Source of the DNA: Caulobacteraceae bacterium
GTDB taxonomy: Bacteria; Pseudomonadota; Alphaproteobacteria; Caulobacterales; Caulobacteraceae
Reading direction: 5' to 3'
Assembly (NCBI GenBank): GCA_025352165.1
Contig: JANXTX010000020.1
Location: 1-34,739 of the forward strand
Length of the DNA: 34,739 nt
A model generated the notes under the pieces. The model was not told the DNA's origin. It was given only the letters and a program-made list of their open reading frames with translations, and made no database searches. Position 1 is the stretch's first letter. Each line of letters starts with the position of its first letter. Positions 7,938-15,648 of the stretch are shown in pieces. A program made the position numbers and the translations under genes.

Positions 7938-8269
7938 CTGCCAGCCTCACCCCGCGTCTGGCAACTCACTGGGCTTGGTCACGTCCCTATCTTGTGCCTG
8001 CATCGTTCGCGGGGAATCTGTAAATCACAAAGAATTGTTTGCTGGCGAATGGCAATCCCTTGCGAGATCCGTCCCGAAACTCGATCAATCTGAAGCAGAA
8101 ATTGCCAAATATTTTGACTATCTGACTGAAATCGAAGGAAGTTTGTCAACGACAGATTGCTGGCATTGTCTCGTTTGCTCGCGGCCAATGCTCTGTCAAG
8201 CTCATAGGCTAATCAGAAAAGGGGGACTACTGATCGGAAATCCAAAAATCATTCCGGAGGCCTCAAGAA
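7938..8269. other. AT-richer intergenic region before the secreted-protein gene
   Basis: 332 bases, lower in GC than the neighbours. A reading frame from 8022 onward (VNHKELFAGEW) lacks a convincing start and runs into the next gene in another frame, so I leave it out. I see no clear terminator; GGAGG at 8256-8260 is the ribosome-binding site of the gene at 8270. Confidence 0.5.
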
Positions 8270-9850
8270 ATGCGAAAACCGAACCTCTCGTCGCTCGGCG
8301 TGCTATGCGTCGGCGCCATCGCGTCGTCGTCGTTAGCGTTACCCGTATGCGCCGCGCCTAACAGTGCGGTCGAAGTCACCAGCGAAGTGCACCATGATGT
8401 GTCGCCACCTTTGCGCCTCCTGGTGAAGCTTGCTCCTCCGGTCCGCCACGGAGCGCCGCGGGTCGTCCGGCTACGACAGATCCCGCAGTTGTTTTCCTAT
8501 AATCCTGATCAACAGGACGGTGTCATGCAAAAGACCTCCGGCCCCTTGGTCGGCACGGTGGATGGCCTGAACATCGCCGGAGTAGGTCAGGGCGACTACG
8601 GATTTGCCGACTTCTATGCCCCACCCGATACCAACGGGGCGGTTGGCGCCACCCAATATGTTCAGATCGTGAACGCGAATTTCGGGATTTTCGATAAGGC
8701 AACCGGGGCATTGCTGATGCCCATTGCCGCGAACAACACAGTCTGGGCTGGCTTCGGCGGGGCCTGCGAAACCAACAACGATGGCGACGGCGTACTGAAA
8801 TACGATCGAATCTCTAACCGGTGGGTCATTACCCAGCTTTCCGTTTCCTCGACGCCCTATACGGAGTGCGTCGCTGTCTCCAAAACAAGCGATGCAACCG
8901 GTGCGTGGAACCGGTACGCGTTCAGCTACGGTACGGACTTTGACGACTACCCCAAAGTCGGTGTCTGGCCCGACGCCTACTACATAACCTATAATATATT
9001 TGCGAACGGCTCTTCTTTCAGCGGCGCGAAACTGTGCGCCCTTGATCGCGCGAAAATGTTGAAGGGCAAAAAGGCGAAGCAGCAATGCTTCCAGCTGTCT
9101 ACTGCTTACGGTGGCGTCTTGCCCGCGGACCTTGACGGGGCCAAAGCACCGCCCGCCGGTTCACCGAACTACATGGTGAACTACGGCTCCAACTCGCTCA
9201 ATCTTTGGAAGTTCCATGTCGACTGGGCGACGCCGGCCAACACCACGCTTAGCAGCCCTGTCAATATACCGGTTGCGGCATTCGCGCCCACGTGCGGCGG
9301 CGGCACCTGCGTTCCTCAAAATGGCACCACCCAGAGGCTTGATAGCCTGGCGGACCGACTGATGTATCGCCTGGCCTATCGCAACTTCGGCACATTCGAG
9401 TCCCTTGTGGTCGATCACTCGGTCGCGGCGAACGGTGGCTCCGGAGTCCGCTGGTACGAACTGCGCAGTCCGGGCGGTACGCCGACGGTGTACCAGAGCG
9501 GCACTTTTGCGCCTGACTCATCCTACCGCTGGATGGGCAGCATCGCGATGGATAAGGTGGGTGATATCGCGGTGGGCTATAGTCTTTCCGGAAAGAAGAT
9601 CTATCCAACCATTGCCTATACGGGCCGTGTTCCTACCGATGCTCTCGGTACGATGGAATCGGAAAAGATCGTCAAGGCTGGCGCGGGCTCCCAAACTGGC
9701 GGCCTGACCCGTTGGGGTGACTACAGCGCCATGTCACTTGATCCGGTAGACGACTGCACCTTCTACTATACCAACGAGTACCTGAAGGCCTCCGGCAGCT
9801 TCAACTGGAGCACGGAAATCAACTCCTTCAAGTTCCCGGGCTGCAGCTAG
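8270..9850 (+). CDS. Secreted protein of unknown function, probable beta-propeller
   Basis: 526 residues from ATG 8270, with GGAGG ten bases upstream. A signal peptide (basic MRKPNLSS, hydrophobic core, cleavage near CAAPN) indicates export. The mature protein has repeated aromatic and small-residue strands: VGATQYVQIVNANFGIFDKATG, DDYPKVGVWPDAYYITYN, SYRWMGSIAMDKVGDIAVGYS, and near the end GLTRWGDYSAMSLDPVDDCTFYYTNEY. These look like blades of a propeller, as in sialidase/BNR-type or similar secreted proteins, but I recognise no catalytic residues. Paired cysteines suggest disulfides in the periplasm or outside the cell. It is a single-gene unit with its own terminator. Confidence 0.8.
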   Translation: MRKPNLSSLGVLCVGAIASSSLALPVCAAPNSAVEVTSEVHHDVSPPLRLLVKLAPPVRHGAPRVVRLRQIPQLFSYNPDQQDGVMQKTSGPLVGTVDGLNIAGVGQGDYGFADFYAPPDTNGAVGATQYVQIVNANFGIFDKATGALLMPIAANNTVWAGFGGACETNNDGDGVLKYDRISNRWVITQLSVSSTPYTECVAVSKTSDATGAWNRYAFSYGTDFDDYPKVGVWPDAYYITYNIFANGSSFSGAKLCALDRAKMLKGKKAKQQCFQLSTAYGGVLPADLDGAKAPPAGSPNYMVNYGSNSLNLWKFHVDWATPANTTLSSPVNIPVAAFAPTCGGGTCVPQNGTTQRLDSLADRLMYRLAYRNFGTFESLVVDHSVAANGGSGVRWYELRSPGGTPTVYQSGTFAPDSSYRWMGSIAMDKVGDIAVGYSLSGKKIYPTIAYTGRVPTDALGTMESEKIVKAGAGSQTGGLTRWGDYSAMSLDPVDDCTFYYTNEYLKASGSFNWSTEINSFKFPGCS

Positions 9851-9866
9851 CACTGTCTGAAGCCGT

Positions 9867-9898
9867 CTCACGCCTCGGTCTGTCCGAGGCGTGAGTTT
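9867..9898 (+). terminator. Rho-independent terminator
   Basis: A perfect 12-bp stem (9867-9878 with 9884-9895) and a 5-base loop are followed by TTT, 17 bases after the stop codon of the secreted-protein gene. Confidence 0.85.
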
Positions 9899-9906
9899 CT
9901 CCATCG

Positions 9907-9945
9907 CGACCATCCCGGCGCAGGCTTTGAATGCCGGGGTGGTCG
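9907..9945. terminator. Second hairpin, possible terminator
   Basis: Arms 9907-9919 and 9933-9945 pair over 13 positions with one mismatch around a 13-base loop. There is no strong T-run, so it may be a backup, or serve the minus-strand efflux operon. Confidence 0.4.
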
Positions 9946-10051
9946 TTGTCATTCAGAGGCGCCCCAGGCGGTTGAATTTTTGGCCGGCCTGTCCACAGAA
10001 GTTGCCTTGCTAAAAGTAAATCCAGCTAAACACCCCGGAATTACAGTGAAA

Positions 10052-10100
10052 GTGCACTAATAAGCCGACCGCAAAGCGCATACATAGAAAATTAGTGCAC
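10052..10100. repeat. 10-bp perfect inverted repeat, GTGCACTAAT / ATTAGTGCAC
   Basis: The arms 10052-10061 and 10091-10100 are exact reverse complements separated by 29 bases, and each contains the palindrome GTGCAC. It lies downstream of both flanking genes. Two dispersed protein-binding sites or a long-loop RNA hairpin are both possible. Confidence 0.55.
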
Positions 10101-10172
10101 CGTCACCGTATTCCCGTATTCCGATGTCATTGTGGGCGGACTGGTGCGCACCGGTCATGATGGAATTGTCTG

Positions 10173-11111
10173 TCAGTGCCGCGAAACGCCAGTACGAAAG
10201 AACTTCACCAACACGCGCTGGCCGACCAGGAACGGAGCGCCGTCGGCGCTGACCACCACTTCGACGACGCGTTCGTCCGTGCGCTCGGAAGGGTCATCCG
10301 ACTGCAGCTTGCGGGCGCCGAAGACGGCGGCCTCGCGTAGCACCTTGCCGGGCCAGGCCTTGGATTGATCGGCTTCGGCGACGATGCTGACCAGCTGACC
10401 CAGGTTGACGGTGGGCAGGTCGGTCTCGGTGACCTCGGCGCGCACGATCCTCGCGCCGGCGGGTTCCAGGTCGAACATCGGCGTCACATTGAGGGTGGAG
10501 GCGCCGGTGCCGGGGTTGGCGTAACGGCGCACGATCACCCCGTCGGACGGAGCGCGGACGATGGTCTGTTCGAGCCGATAACGGGCCTCGTTGAGCTGGG
10601 TCTGGGCCACGGCGACAGCGGCTTGCTCACTCACCAGGGTGGCTTGCGCGCTGGCGATGGCGTCGGACGCCTGGTCGACCTGTTGGCGGGAAACGACGCC
10701 GGTGAGGTTGTTCAACCGCGCCCGCTCGCGCTGCGCGGTGGCGAGCTGGACCTGGGTCTGGCCGATCTGCGCCTTGACCTGATTGAGATTTGCCACGGCG
10801 GTGTCGACCGCGAGGCGGGGGGCGTCGTCCTCCTGACGGGCGAGAACCTGGCCTTTGTGGACGTGATCTCCCTCGAGCACGTCGACCTCACGGACAACGC
10901 CAGCGGTGCGCGAGGCGACCTGGATGATGCCGCCTTCGACATCGGCCTTTCCTTCGGCCACGGCAGCATAGGGGGAGGGCGCCTCGGCGTGTGTGGCGGC
11001 TTTCGACCTGGCCGCCTTCGAGCCGTTCAGCATCGACACGCCCAGTCCAGCGGCGATCAGGATCGCCAGGGCGACTACCCAGAACATGGGACGGCGTAAC
11101 AGAGCGGGCAT
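10173..11111 (-). CDS. Periplasmic adaptor (HlyD/MacA/DevB-type membrane fusion protein)
   Basis: 312 residues. One amino-terminal membrane anchor (about 9-29) is followed by a split biotinyl-lipoyl domain: GIIQVASRTAGVVREVDVLEGDHVHKGQVLA before, and TIVRAPSDGVIVRRYANPGT after, a coiled-coil hairpin of about 100 residues rich in Ala, Gln and Leu. The beta-barrel region follows. Such adaptors bridge an inner-membrane ABC exporter to an outer-membrane channel. It is the last gene of the four-gene operon, 5 bases after the ATPase gene. Confidence 0.9.
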   Translation of the reverse strand: MPALLRRPMFWVVALAILIAAGLGVSMLNGSKAARSKAATHAEAPSPYAAVAEGKADVEGGIIQVASRTAGVVREVDVLEGDHVHKGQVLARQEDDAPRLAVDTAVANLNQVKAQIGQTQVQLATAQRERARLNNLTGVVSRQQVDQASDAIASAQATLVSEQAAVAVAQTQLNEARYRLEQTIVRAPSDGVIVRRYANPGTGASTLNVTPMFDLEPAGARIVRAEVTETDLPTVNLGQLVSIVAEADQSKAWPGKVLREAAVFGARKLQSDDPSERTDERVVEVVVSADGAPFLVGQRVLVKFFRTGVSRH

Positions 11112-11116
11112 GACGA

Positions 11117-11815
11117 CTAATCTCTCCCCGGCGCGAGAATGCGGCCGTCTTCGATATGGATGATGCGATCGGCGAAGGCTTCCAGGCGGGGATCATGGGT
11201 GACGCAGATCACCGCCGCATTGTGTTCGGTAGCCGCGCGGCGCAGCAGGCGGATCACCACCTGGCCGTTCTCGCCATCGAGCGCCGAGGTTGGCTCATCG
11301 GCGAACAGCAGCGTCGGCCGTTTGGCGATGGCCCGGGCGATAGCGATGCGTTGTTTCTCACCGCCGGACAGCTCGCTCGGACGCTGATGCATCCGCGGTT
11401 TTAGGCCGACTTCATCGAGCGCCTCGATGGCGACACGCCGGGCCTCGCTCCGTGAAAGGCCCTGATACTTCAATACCGTGGTTACTTGCTGAAGCGCGGT
11501 CAGTGCGGGAAAAAGGTTGAAGCCCTGGAAGATGAAGCCGCAGTGATCGAGCCGGAAGCGGTCGATCTTGCCGGCGCCGCGGCTCCACAGGTCCTGTCCC
11601 ATGGCGCTGACCTTGCCTTCGTCGGGCTTCAACAGCCCCGAAAGCGCCGCGATCAACGTGGACTTGCCTGAGCCTGACGGACCCATGACCATGGTGACAT
11701 CGCCATGTCGGGCATGGAAATCGACGTTCTTGAGCACCTCGACATGGGTGCGCCCGGTCTTGAACCGCTTGACGAGGCCCTGCGCGGAAAGGGCGGTTGG
11801 CGTCGGTGCGGTCAT
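11117..11815 (-). CDS. ABC transporter ATPase (MacB/LolD/DevA-type)
   Basis: 232 residues from ATG 11815, whose first bases overlap the permease stop as ATGA. A longer upstream frame exists but lies within the permease gene. The Walker A motif is GPSGSGKST, the Q-loop FIFQGFNL, the signature LSGGEKQRIAIARA, Walker B LLFADEPTSALD and the H-loop CVTHD. Length and motifs fit the ATPase that pairs with FtsX-fold permeases for mechanotransmission-type export of lipids, peptides or drugs. Substrate unknown. Confidence 0.94.
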   Translation of the reverse strand: MTAPTPTALSAQGLVKRFKTGRTHVEVLKNVDFHARHGDVTMVMGPSGSGKSTLIAALSGLLKPDEGKVSAMGQDLWSRGAGKIDRFRLDHCGFIFQGFNLFPALTALQQVTTVLKYQGLSRSEARRVAIEALDEVGLKPRMHQRPSELSGGEKQRIAIARAIAKRPTLLFADEPTSALDGENGQVVIRLLRRAATEHNAAVICVTHDPRLEAFADRIIHIEDGRILAPGRD

Positions 11816-12957
11816 CGCAGCAGATCCGCTGGCTGGCTGCGCTTCAGAATGCCCATCGCCATGGCCCCGGAAATCACCGCGATGATCATCAGCATGACGG
11901 AGATGAAGATCGCTGGTCCGCTGCGGATGATCAGCGGCAGCCCGGCGGCTCCGGCCGCGATCGACGCCAGCCAGGTCAACAGAAGGGCAAGTCCGACGCC
12001 GGCGACACCGGCCCAAACCGAGAGCTCCATGACGATCAGACGCAATGAACCCATCGAGATGCCGAGGGCGCGCAGGCTGGCGAATTCGCGGATGTTCGAC
12101 AGGATGGCGCCGCGAAGTGTTTGCGATGTGATGCCTACGCCGATCAGTGCGGCCATTATCGTGAGGAACAGCAGCAATACGCCGATGATCTGCTCCTGCA
12201 TTATTGCGCCCTCGTTCAGCTTGTTGAACTCTGCCGCGGTCGACGCGTGGTAGGCGCCGTGCGAGGCGGCGTTGATCTGGTCCCTGACCATCTCGGCGTT
12301 GGCGGGATTGTCGATGCGGACCATCAGTGGACCGGTGTCGGTGGCGCCGGAGCCGCCGGCGCGGCTGAGTCTGCGCTCGGTCTCCCGAGAGGCGACCACC
12401 GAGGTCTGGTTGATGCTCTGGTAGTTGTGCAGGATGGCGCGGACACGGACCGCGTGACCGTTAATCGAGGCCTTGCTGCCGATCTTTACGCCCAGTGTTG
12501 CAAGGTCGCTGGCGTCGACCAGGATGGCGCCCGGCTCCATGAGCGCGAGGCGTTGTTCCTCGGTGTAGTCGACGGGCAAGGTCACCGCATTGGGGATCGG
12601 ATCGACTGCCCAGATTGAGACGAACTTTTGCACCTGCTTTTCGCCAGGGCCTGGCGTGTTGGTCCATGAGCCAAACGCCTCTTCGATGCTGCGGACCTCG
12701 GTGACGTGAGGATTGAGGTAGATCCGCGGCTGCACGCGGGCGGGCAGCGTCGGGTCGCCATCCACCAGCGTCGGAGTCTTGATCGGCATGATGAAGAGAT
12801 CGGCGCGAGCCCGCTCACTGGTAGCCAAAACCGAGTGGATGATGCCAGTGAAAAAACCGATCATAACCAGCACCAGCACACCTGAGAAGGCGAGGGCGAT
12901 GATCGCGGCCATATAGCGCCGCCACTCGTAGATCAGGGTTGCGAGAGCCAGGGACAT
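11812..12957 (-). CDS. FtsX/MacB/DevC-type ABC permease
   Basis: 381 residues from ATG 12957. The reading frame continues 16 codons upstream, but the membrane protein proper begins at MSLALATLIYEWRRY. One amino-terminal span (about 17-38) is followed by a large periplasmic domain of about 220 residues, then three carboxy-terminal spans (IIGVLLLFLTIMAALIGVG, SVWAGVAGVGLALLLTW, AIFISVMLMIIAVISGAMA). This is the four-helix FtsX topology. No ATPase domain is fused, so it resembles DevC rather than full MacB. It starts 4 bases after the stop of the outer-membrane factor gene. Confidence 0.9.
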   Translation of the reverse strand: MSLALATLIYEWRRYMAAIIALAFSGVLVLVMIGFFTGIIHSVLATSERARADLFIMPIKTPTLVDGDPTLPARVQPRIYLNPHVTEVRSIEEAFGSWTNTPGPGEKQVQKFVSIWAVDPIPNAVTLPVDYTEEQRLALMEPGAILVDASDLATLGVKIGSKASINGHAVRVRAILHNYQSINQTSVVASRETERRLSRAGGSGATDTGPLMVRIDNPANAEMVRDQINAASHGAYHASTAAEFNKLNEGAIMQEQIIGVLLLFLTIMAALIGVGITSQTLRGAILSNIREFASLRALGISMGSLRLIVMELSVWAGVAGVGLALLLTWLASIAAGAAGLPLIIRSGPAIFISVMLMIIAVISGAMAMGILKRSQPADLLR

Positions 12958-12961
12958 GCGA

Positions 12962-14437
12962 TCAGGATCCGCTCGCCGAGGCGATGTAGACCCAGCCGCC
13001 GCCAAGCGCCTTATAGGTCTGCACGGCGTGACGCAGGCTTGCCACCCGTTCGGCGGTCAGCGCGGATCGGACCGATCGCCATCCCTGCTCGGCGTTCAGG
13101 GTGGAGGCCAGGTCATCCAGACCCGCGTCATAGCGCCGTTTTGATCCCTCATAAGCGCGGAGCGCGCTCACCTCGCCATCAGCCAGCTCGCCGGTGGCCT
13201 GTTCGCTCGCGGCCAGCTGGGTAAGGGCGTTCTGCGCCTCGCCGTAGGCCGTCCGCACTGTCCGTTCATAGGCGATAGCGGCCTGCCGGGTGCGGGCGTC
13301 CTCGGCGCGGGCCTGATAGAGCAGTTTTGGGATGTCCAGGGTCGGAACGTTGAGGCCCGCCGCCAGGCTCCAGAAGCCCTGGTTGGTGCTGACTTCGCTG
13401 GGAATGATGGTCGCCGGCGGAATGAACGACACGCCCGGAGAGACCACGCGAGACACGCCCAGTCCCGGCAGCAGCGTGATGGTCGGGAACACGGCCAGAT
13501 GCCGCAGCTTCGCCGTGCCGATCTGCGAGCGCAGGCGGTACTCCGCCTCGCGGACATCGGGGCGTCGGGTCAGCAGGTCCGCTGGAAGTGTCGCCGGTAT
13601 TGCGGGCATCTCGGGCGTCGTGTCAGCCAGCGACAATTCGGCATCAGGGGCCAGGCCGCGACCGACCAGGATCAGGATCTGCCGTCTGACAGTGCGAAGC
13701 TGCGCGGCAAGATCGTCCGCCTGGGCTTTGGCCTGTGACAGGCTCCCCGCGATCCGGTCGACGTCATCCTCGGGCCCGGCGCCTGCGTCCGCCTTGCGGT
13801 GGGCCACGTCGAGCAGATCGTTCTGGATGCGAACGGTCTCGCGGGCGTCTTCGAGCTGGATCGCCAGCCCGGCGGCCTGGAAGTAGCTATCGGCAACCGC
13901 CGCGGCGAGGCTCGCCCGCGTACCTTCGATGTCGAAGCGGGCCTGAGCGGCGTCGCTGGCCGCCACCCGCCGGGCAACTTTCAGTCGCCCGAAAAGATCC
14001 AGTTCCCAGGAGACATTGAAGTTCGCGCCGAGCGTATCGGTGATGCCGCTGGTCGGCGTCAGGTTCTGGCTTCCGCCGCTGAGGTCGTAGGTTTTCTGCC
14101 TGCTGGCCGTGCCGCTGATCGAACCGGAGGGCAGCGTCTGCGCCGTCTGCGCCTGGCGGGTCTCCTTCGCCTCGATGATGCGGGCGGCCGCTGTCAGCGC
14201 GTCAGGCCCGTTGCGCATCGCCTCGTCTTCCAGCGCATTCAGGGCGGGATCGTTGAACAGCAGCCACCATCGATCGAGCGTCGCGGGTGCGGCCGCCTGG
14301 GCCGCGCCCTGGTCTTCATATGCGCCCGGCATGCGAACCCGCGGGACCGACACATTGTCAGCCGCGCAGGCGGGGGACGCCAACGCGATCAGGATCGCCG
14401 CCCGCCTCGCCGCCCGATAATGTTCCCCGCCAGCCAC
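12962..14437 (-). CDS. NodT/TolC-type outer-membrane efflux factor
   Basis: 491 residues from GTG 14437, with AGAGG upstream. A signal peptide ends near SPACAAD; the Cys could be lipidated but the lipobox is poor. Then come the typical RND/ABC outer-membrane factor features: DRWWLLFNDPALNALEDEAM, the coiled-coil repeats with Ala-rich helices, NVSWELDLFGRLKVAR, RRPDVREAEYRLRSQIGTAK, and the second-half mirror ending with RRYDAGLDDLASTLNAEQ. It forms the outer-membrane channel for the downstream permease, ATPase and adaptor. First gene of the operon. Confidence 0.93.
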   Translation of the reverse strand: MAGGEHYRAARRAAILIALASPACAADNVSVPRVRMPGAYEDQGAAQAAAPATLDRWWLLFNDPALNALEDEAMRNGPDALTAAARIIEAKETRQAQTAQTLPSGSISGTASRQKTYDLSGGSQNLTPTSGITDTLGANFNVSWELDLFGRLKVARRVAASDAAQARFDIEGTRASLAAAVADSYFQAAGLAIQLEDARETVRIQNDLLDVAHRKADAGAGPEDDVDRIAGSLSQAKAQADDLAAQLRTVRRQILILVGRGLAPDAELSLADTTPEMPAIPATLPADLLTRRPDVREAEYRLRSQIGTAKLRHLAVFPTITLLPGLGVSRVVSPGVSFIPPATIIPSEVSTNQGFWSLAAGLNVPTLDIPKLLYQARAEDARTRQAAIAYERTVRTAYGEAQNALTQLAASEQATGELADGEVSALRAYEGSKRRYDAGLDDLASTLNAEQGWRSVRSALTAERVASLRHAVQTYKALGGGWVYIASASGS

Positions 14438-14528
14438 AACCCGCCTCTTTCCGGCTCAATTCGTGCCTGAAGCACCATGCTGTTGCTCATGGCAGCAAGT
14501 GAATTAGCGGTAATCGTTGATGGATTTT

Positions 14529-14545
14529 CGCTACTGAAAGTAGCG
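14529..14545. promoter_or_regulatory. Operator-like palindrome CGCTACT-GAA-AGTAGCG
   Basis: A perfect 7-bp inverted repeat with a 3-base centre, about 92 bases before the efflux operon start. Its size and symmetry suit a TetR-type or similar dimeric regulator. No regulator gene is adjacent. Confidence 0.45.
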
Positions 14546-14822
14546 CGACGAACGCAATCCGAGAGATCGAGTTGTGATTTCACGGGCGTAGGAAAGTCGA
14601 GACTTATTGAAAATCAATATGTTAAAGCTCAATGGAATCTGTGCTTATCCGTCATGGGGGTGGGAAGGGTCCCACCAATTCATCAATCATTTAAAAATCG
14701 TAATGTTTTGCCCAGGGATAATGACGCTTGGCTCCCGATTTCCCGTCCCGTGCGCGCCGGGTCCGACAACGATCCGGCGGAGGGGAGATGCGTCGCCATG
14801 AAATGCGCAACAGAGTTTTGTT

Positions 14823-14851
14823 TTGACAGTGTCTGGAGCGCTACCTAAGAC
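14823..14851 (+). promoter_or_regulatory. Candidate promoter of the VOC gene
   Basis: TTGACA (14823-14828) is a full -35 match. TAAGAC at 14846-14851, 17 bases on, is a mediocre -10. It lies 80 bases before the ATG at 14931. Confidence 0.4.
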
Positions 14852-14930
14852 TGGGCAAAACACAAGAACGCTGGCTGTCGCGGAAATTTCCGGGCGGCTC
14901 CGTAAGAGATCAGCCTGGAGGAGCGCCGCG

Positions 14931-15452
14931 ATGGCTCAATTAATGTCTCACTATCCGATTTTTCAATATGCCTATTATGTGAACGACCTGGAAGAATCTA
15001 TCAATAAATGGGCCAAGCTATACTACGCCGGGCCCTTTGTAATGGTGCCGCACCACAAGACCGACAAATTCCATTATCGCGGAACACCGCAGGAGGCGGA
15101 TGTCTCCTATGCTTTTGGCTACCTCGGCGACATGATGATCCAGTTTATCCAGCAACACGACGATACGCCGTCGATCTATCGCGATATGTATAAGGCCGGT
15201 GAAGAAGGCTACCACCATCTCGGCCTGCTGGTGCACGATTTCGAGGCCGAATATGCCCGCCTGCGGGAAGCCGGCTTCGTCGATGCGTGCCGCCTTTATG
15301 CGGATGAGGTCGATGCCTGCTACTTCGATACCCGTTCGGTCAGCGGCGGATTCACCGAACTGCACGGCGACCCGGCGCACATCCTGGCGACGTTTGCTCA
15401 ATGGAAGCGCGCGCACGAACTGTTCCGGCCGGGCGACAGTCCCTTCCTGTAG
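14931..15452 (+). CDS. VOC-superfamily (glyoxalase-like) protein
   Basis: 173 residues from ATG 14931, preceded by GGAGGAG; a longer frame upstream lacks such a site. The fold reads as one vicinal-oxygen-chelate module: FQYAYYVNDLEESINKW at the start, an aromatic strand with GDMMIQFIQQ, then GYHHLGLLVHDFEAEYARLREAG and GGFTELHGDP. The conserved His/Glu positions (YHHLG, FTELHG) could bind a metal. Substrate unknown. It precedes pqqA by about 106 bases on the same strand, so it may be coexpressed with PQQ synthesis, although pqqA seems to have its own promoter. Confidence 0.82.
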   Translation: MAQLMSHYPIFQYAYYVNDLEESINKWAKLYYAGPFVMVPHHKTDKFHYRGTPQEADVSYAFGYLGDMMIQFIQQHDDTPSIYRDMYKAGEEGYHHLGLLVHDFEAEYARLREAGFVDACRLYADEVDACYFDTRSVSGGFTELHGDPAHILATFAQWKRAHELFRPGDSPFL

Positions 15453-15489
15453 CATTGAGCGCAAGCACACGGATCGCCGCGCAATTGCG

Positions 15490-15519
15490 TTGAACATCTC
15501 GGCGCGACATGTCTTAATC
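15490..15519 (+). promoter_or_regulatory. Candidate promoter of the pqq operon
   Basis: TTGAAC (15490-15495) and TTAATC (15514-15519) are spaced by 18 bases, 39 bases before the pqqA ATG. Plausible sigma-70-like elements seen by eye only. Confidence 0.35.
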
Positions 15520-15558
15520 ACCCTAGGCCAGCGATTGGCCAGTTCCAGGAGATATCCT

Positions 15559-15639
15559 ATGGTTTGGAAGACCCCGAAGATCGTCGAGATCGTCTGCGGC
15601 GCCGAAATCAACGCTTACGTCAGCGCCGAGATCGCCTGA
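15559..15639 (+). CDS. pqqA: PQQ precursor peptide PqqA
   Basis: A 26-residue peptide beginning MVWKTPKIVEIV, with AGGAG ahead of the ATG. The Glu16 and Tyr20 in the context AEINAY are the two residues that PqqE crosslinks and that become the carbon skeleton of pyrroloquinoline quinone. The spacing Glu-x-x-x-Tyr is the family hallmark. The peptide is short but sits directly before pqqB, which makes the call secure. It ends with SAEIA, as is common in alphaproteobacterial PqqA. Confidence 0.95.
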   Translation: MVWKTPKIVEIVCGAEINAYVSAEIA

Positions 15640-15648
15640 CACTAGGCC

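Larger units (their letters stand above)
9851..10172. other. Intergenic region with terminator and inverted repeats
   Basis: 322 bases between the secreted-protein gene and the convergent efflux operon. It contains a strong hairpin at 9867-9895, a second imperfect hairpin at 9907-9945 and a distant inverted repeat at 10052-10100. No coding frame is convincing. Confidence 0.6.
14438..14930. other. Divergent regulatory region between the efflux operon and the pqq region
   Basis: 493 AT-richer bases. It holds a perfect 7-bp inverted repeat (14529-14545), a TTGACA box (14823-14828), a 12-bp palindrome CGGAAATTTCCG (14881-14892) and the ribosome-binding site GGAGGAG before 14931. The short reading frames here have no convincing start or homology. 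Confidence 0.55.

Noticed and set aside
7819-8361. 180-codon frame bridging the barrel gene and the secreted-protein gene
   Set aside because: It overlaps two better genes and the only part outside them (from about 8022) lacks a start and ribosome-binding site.
12962-14437. Calling the outer-membrane factor a lipoprotein
   Set aside because: The Cys after SPA lacks a proper lipobox, so lipidation is left open.
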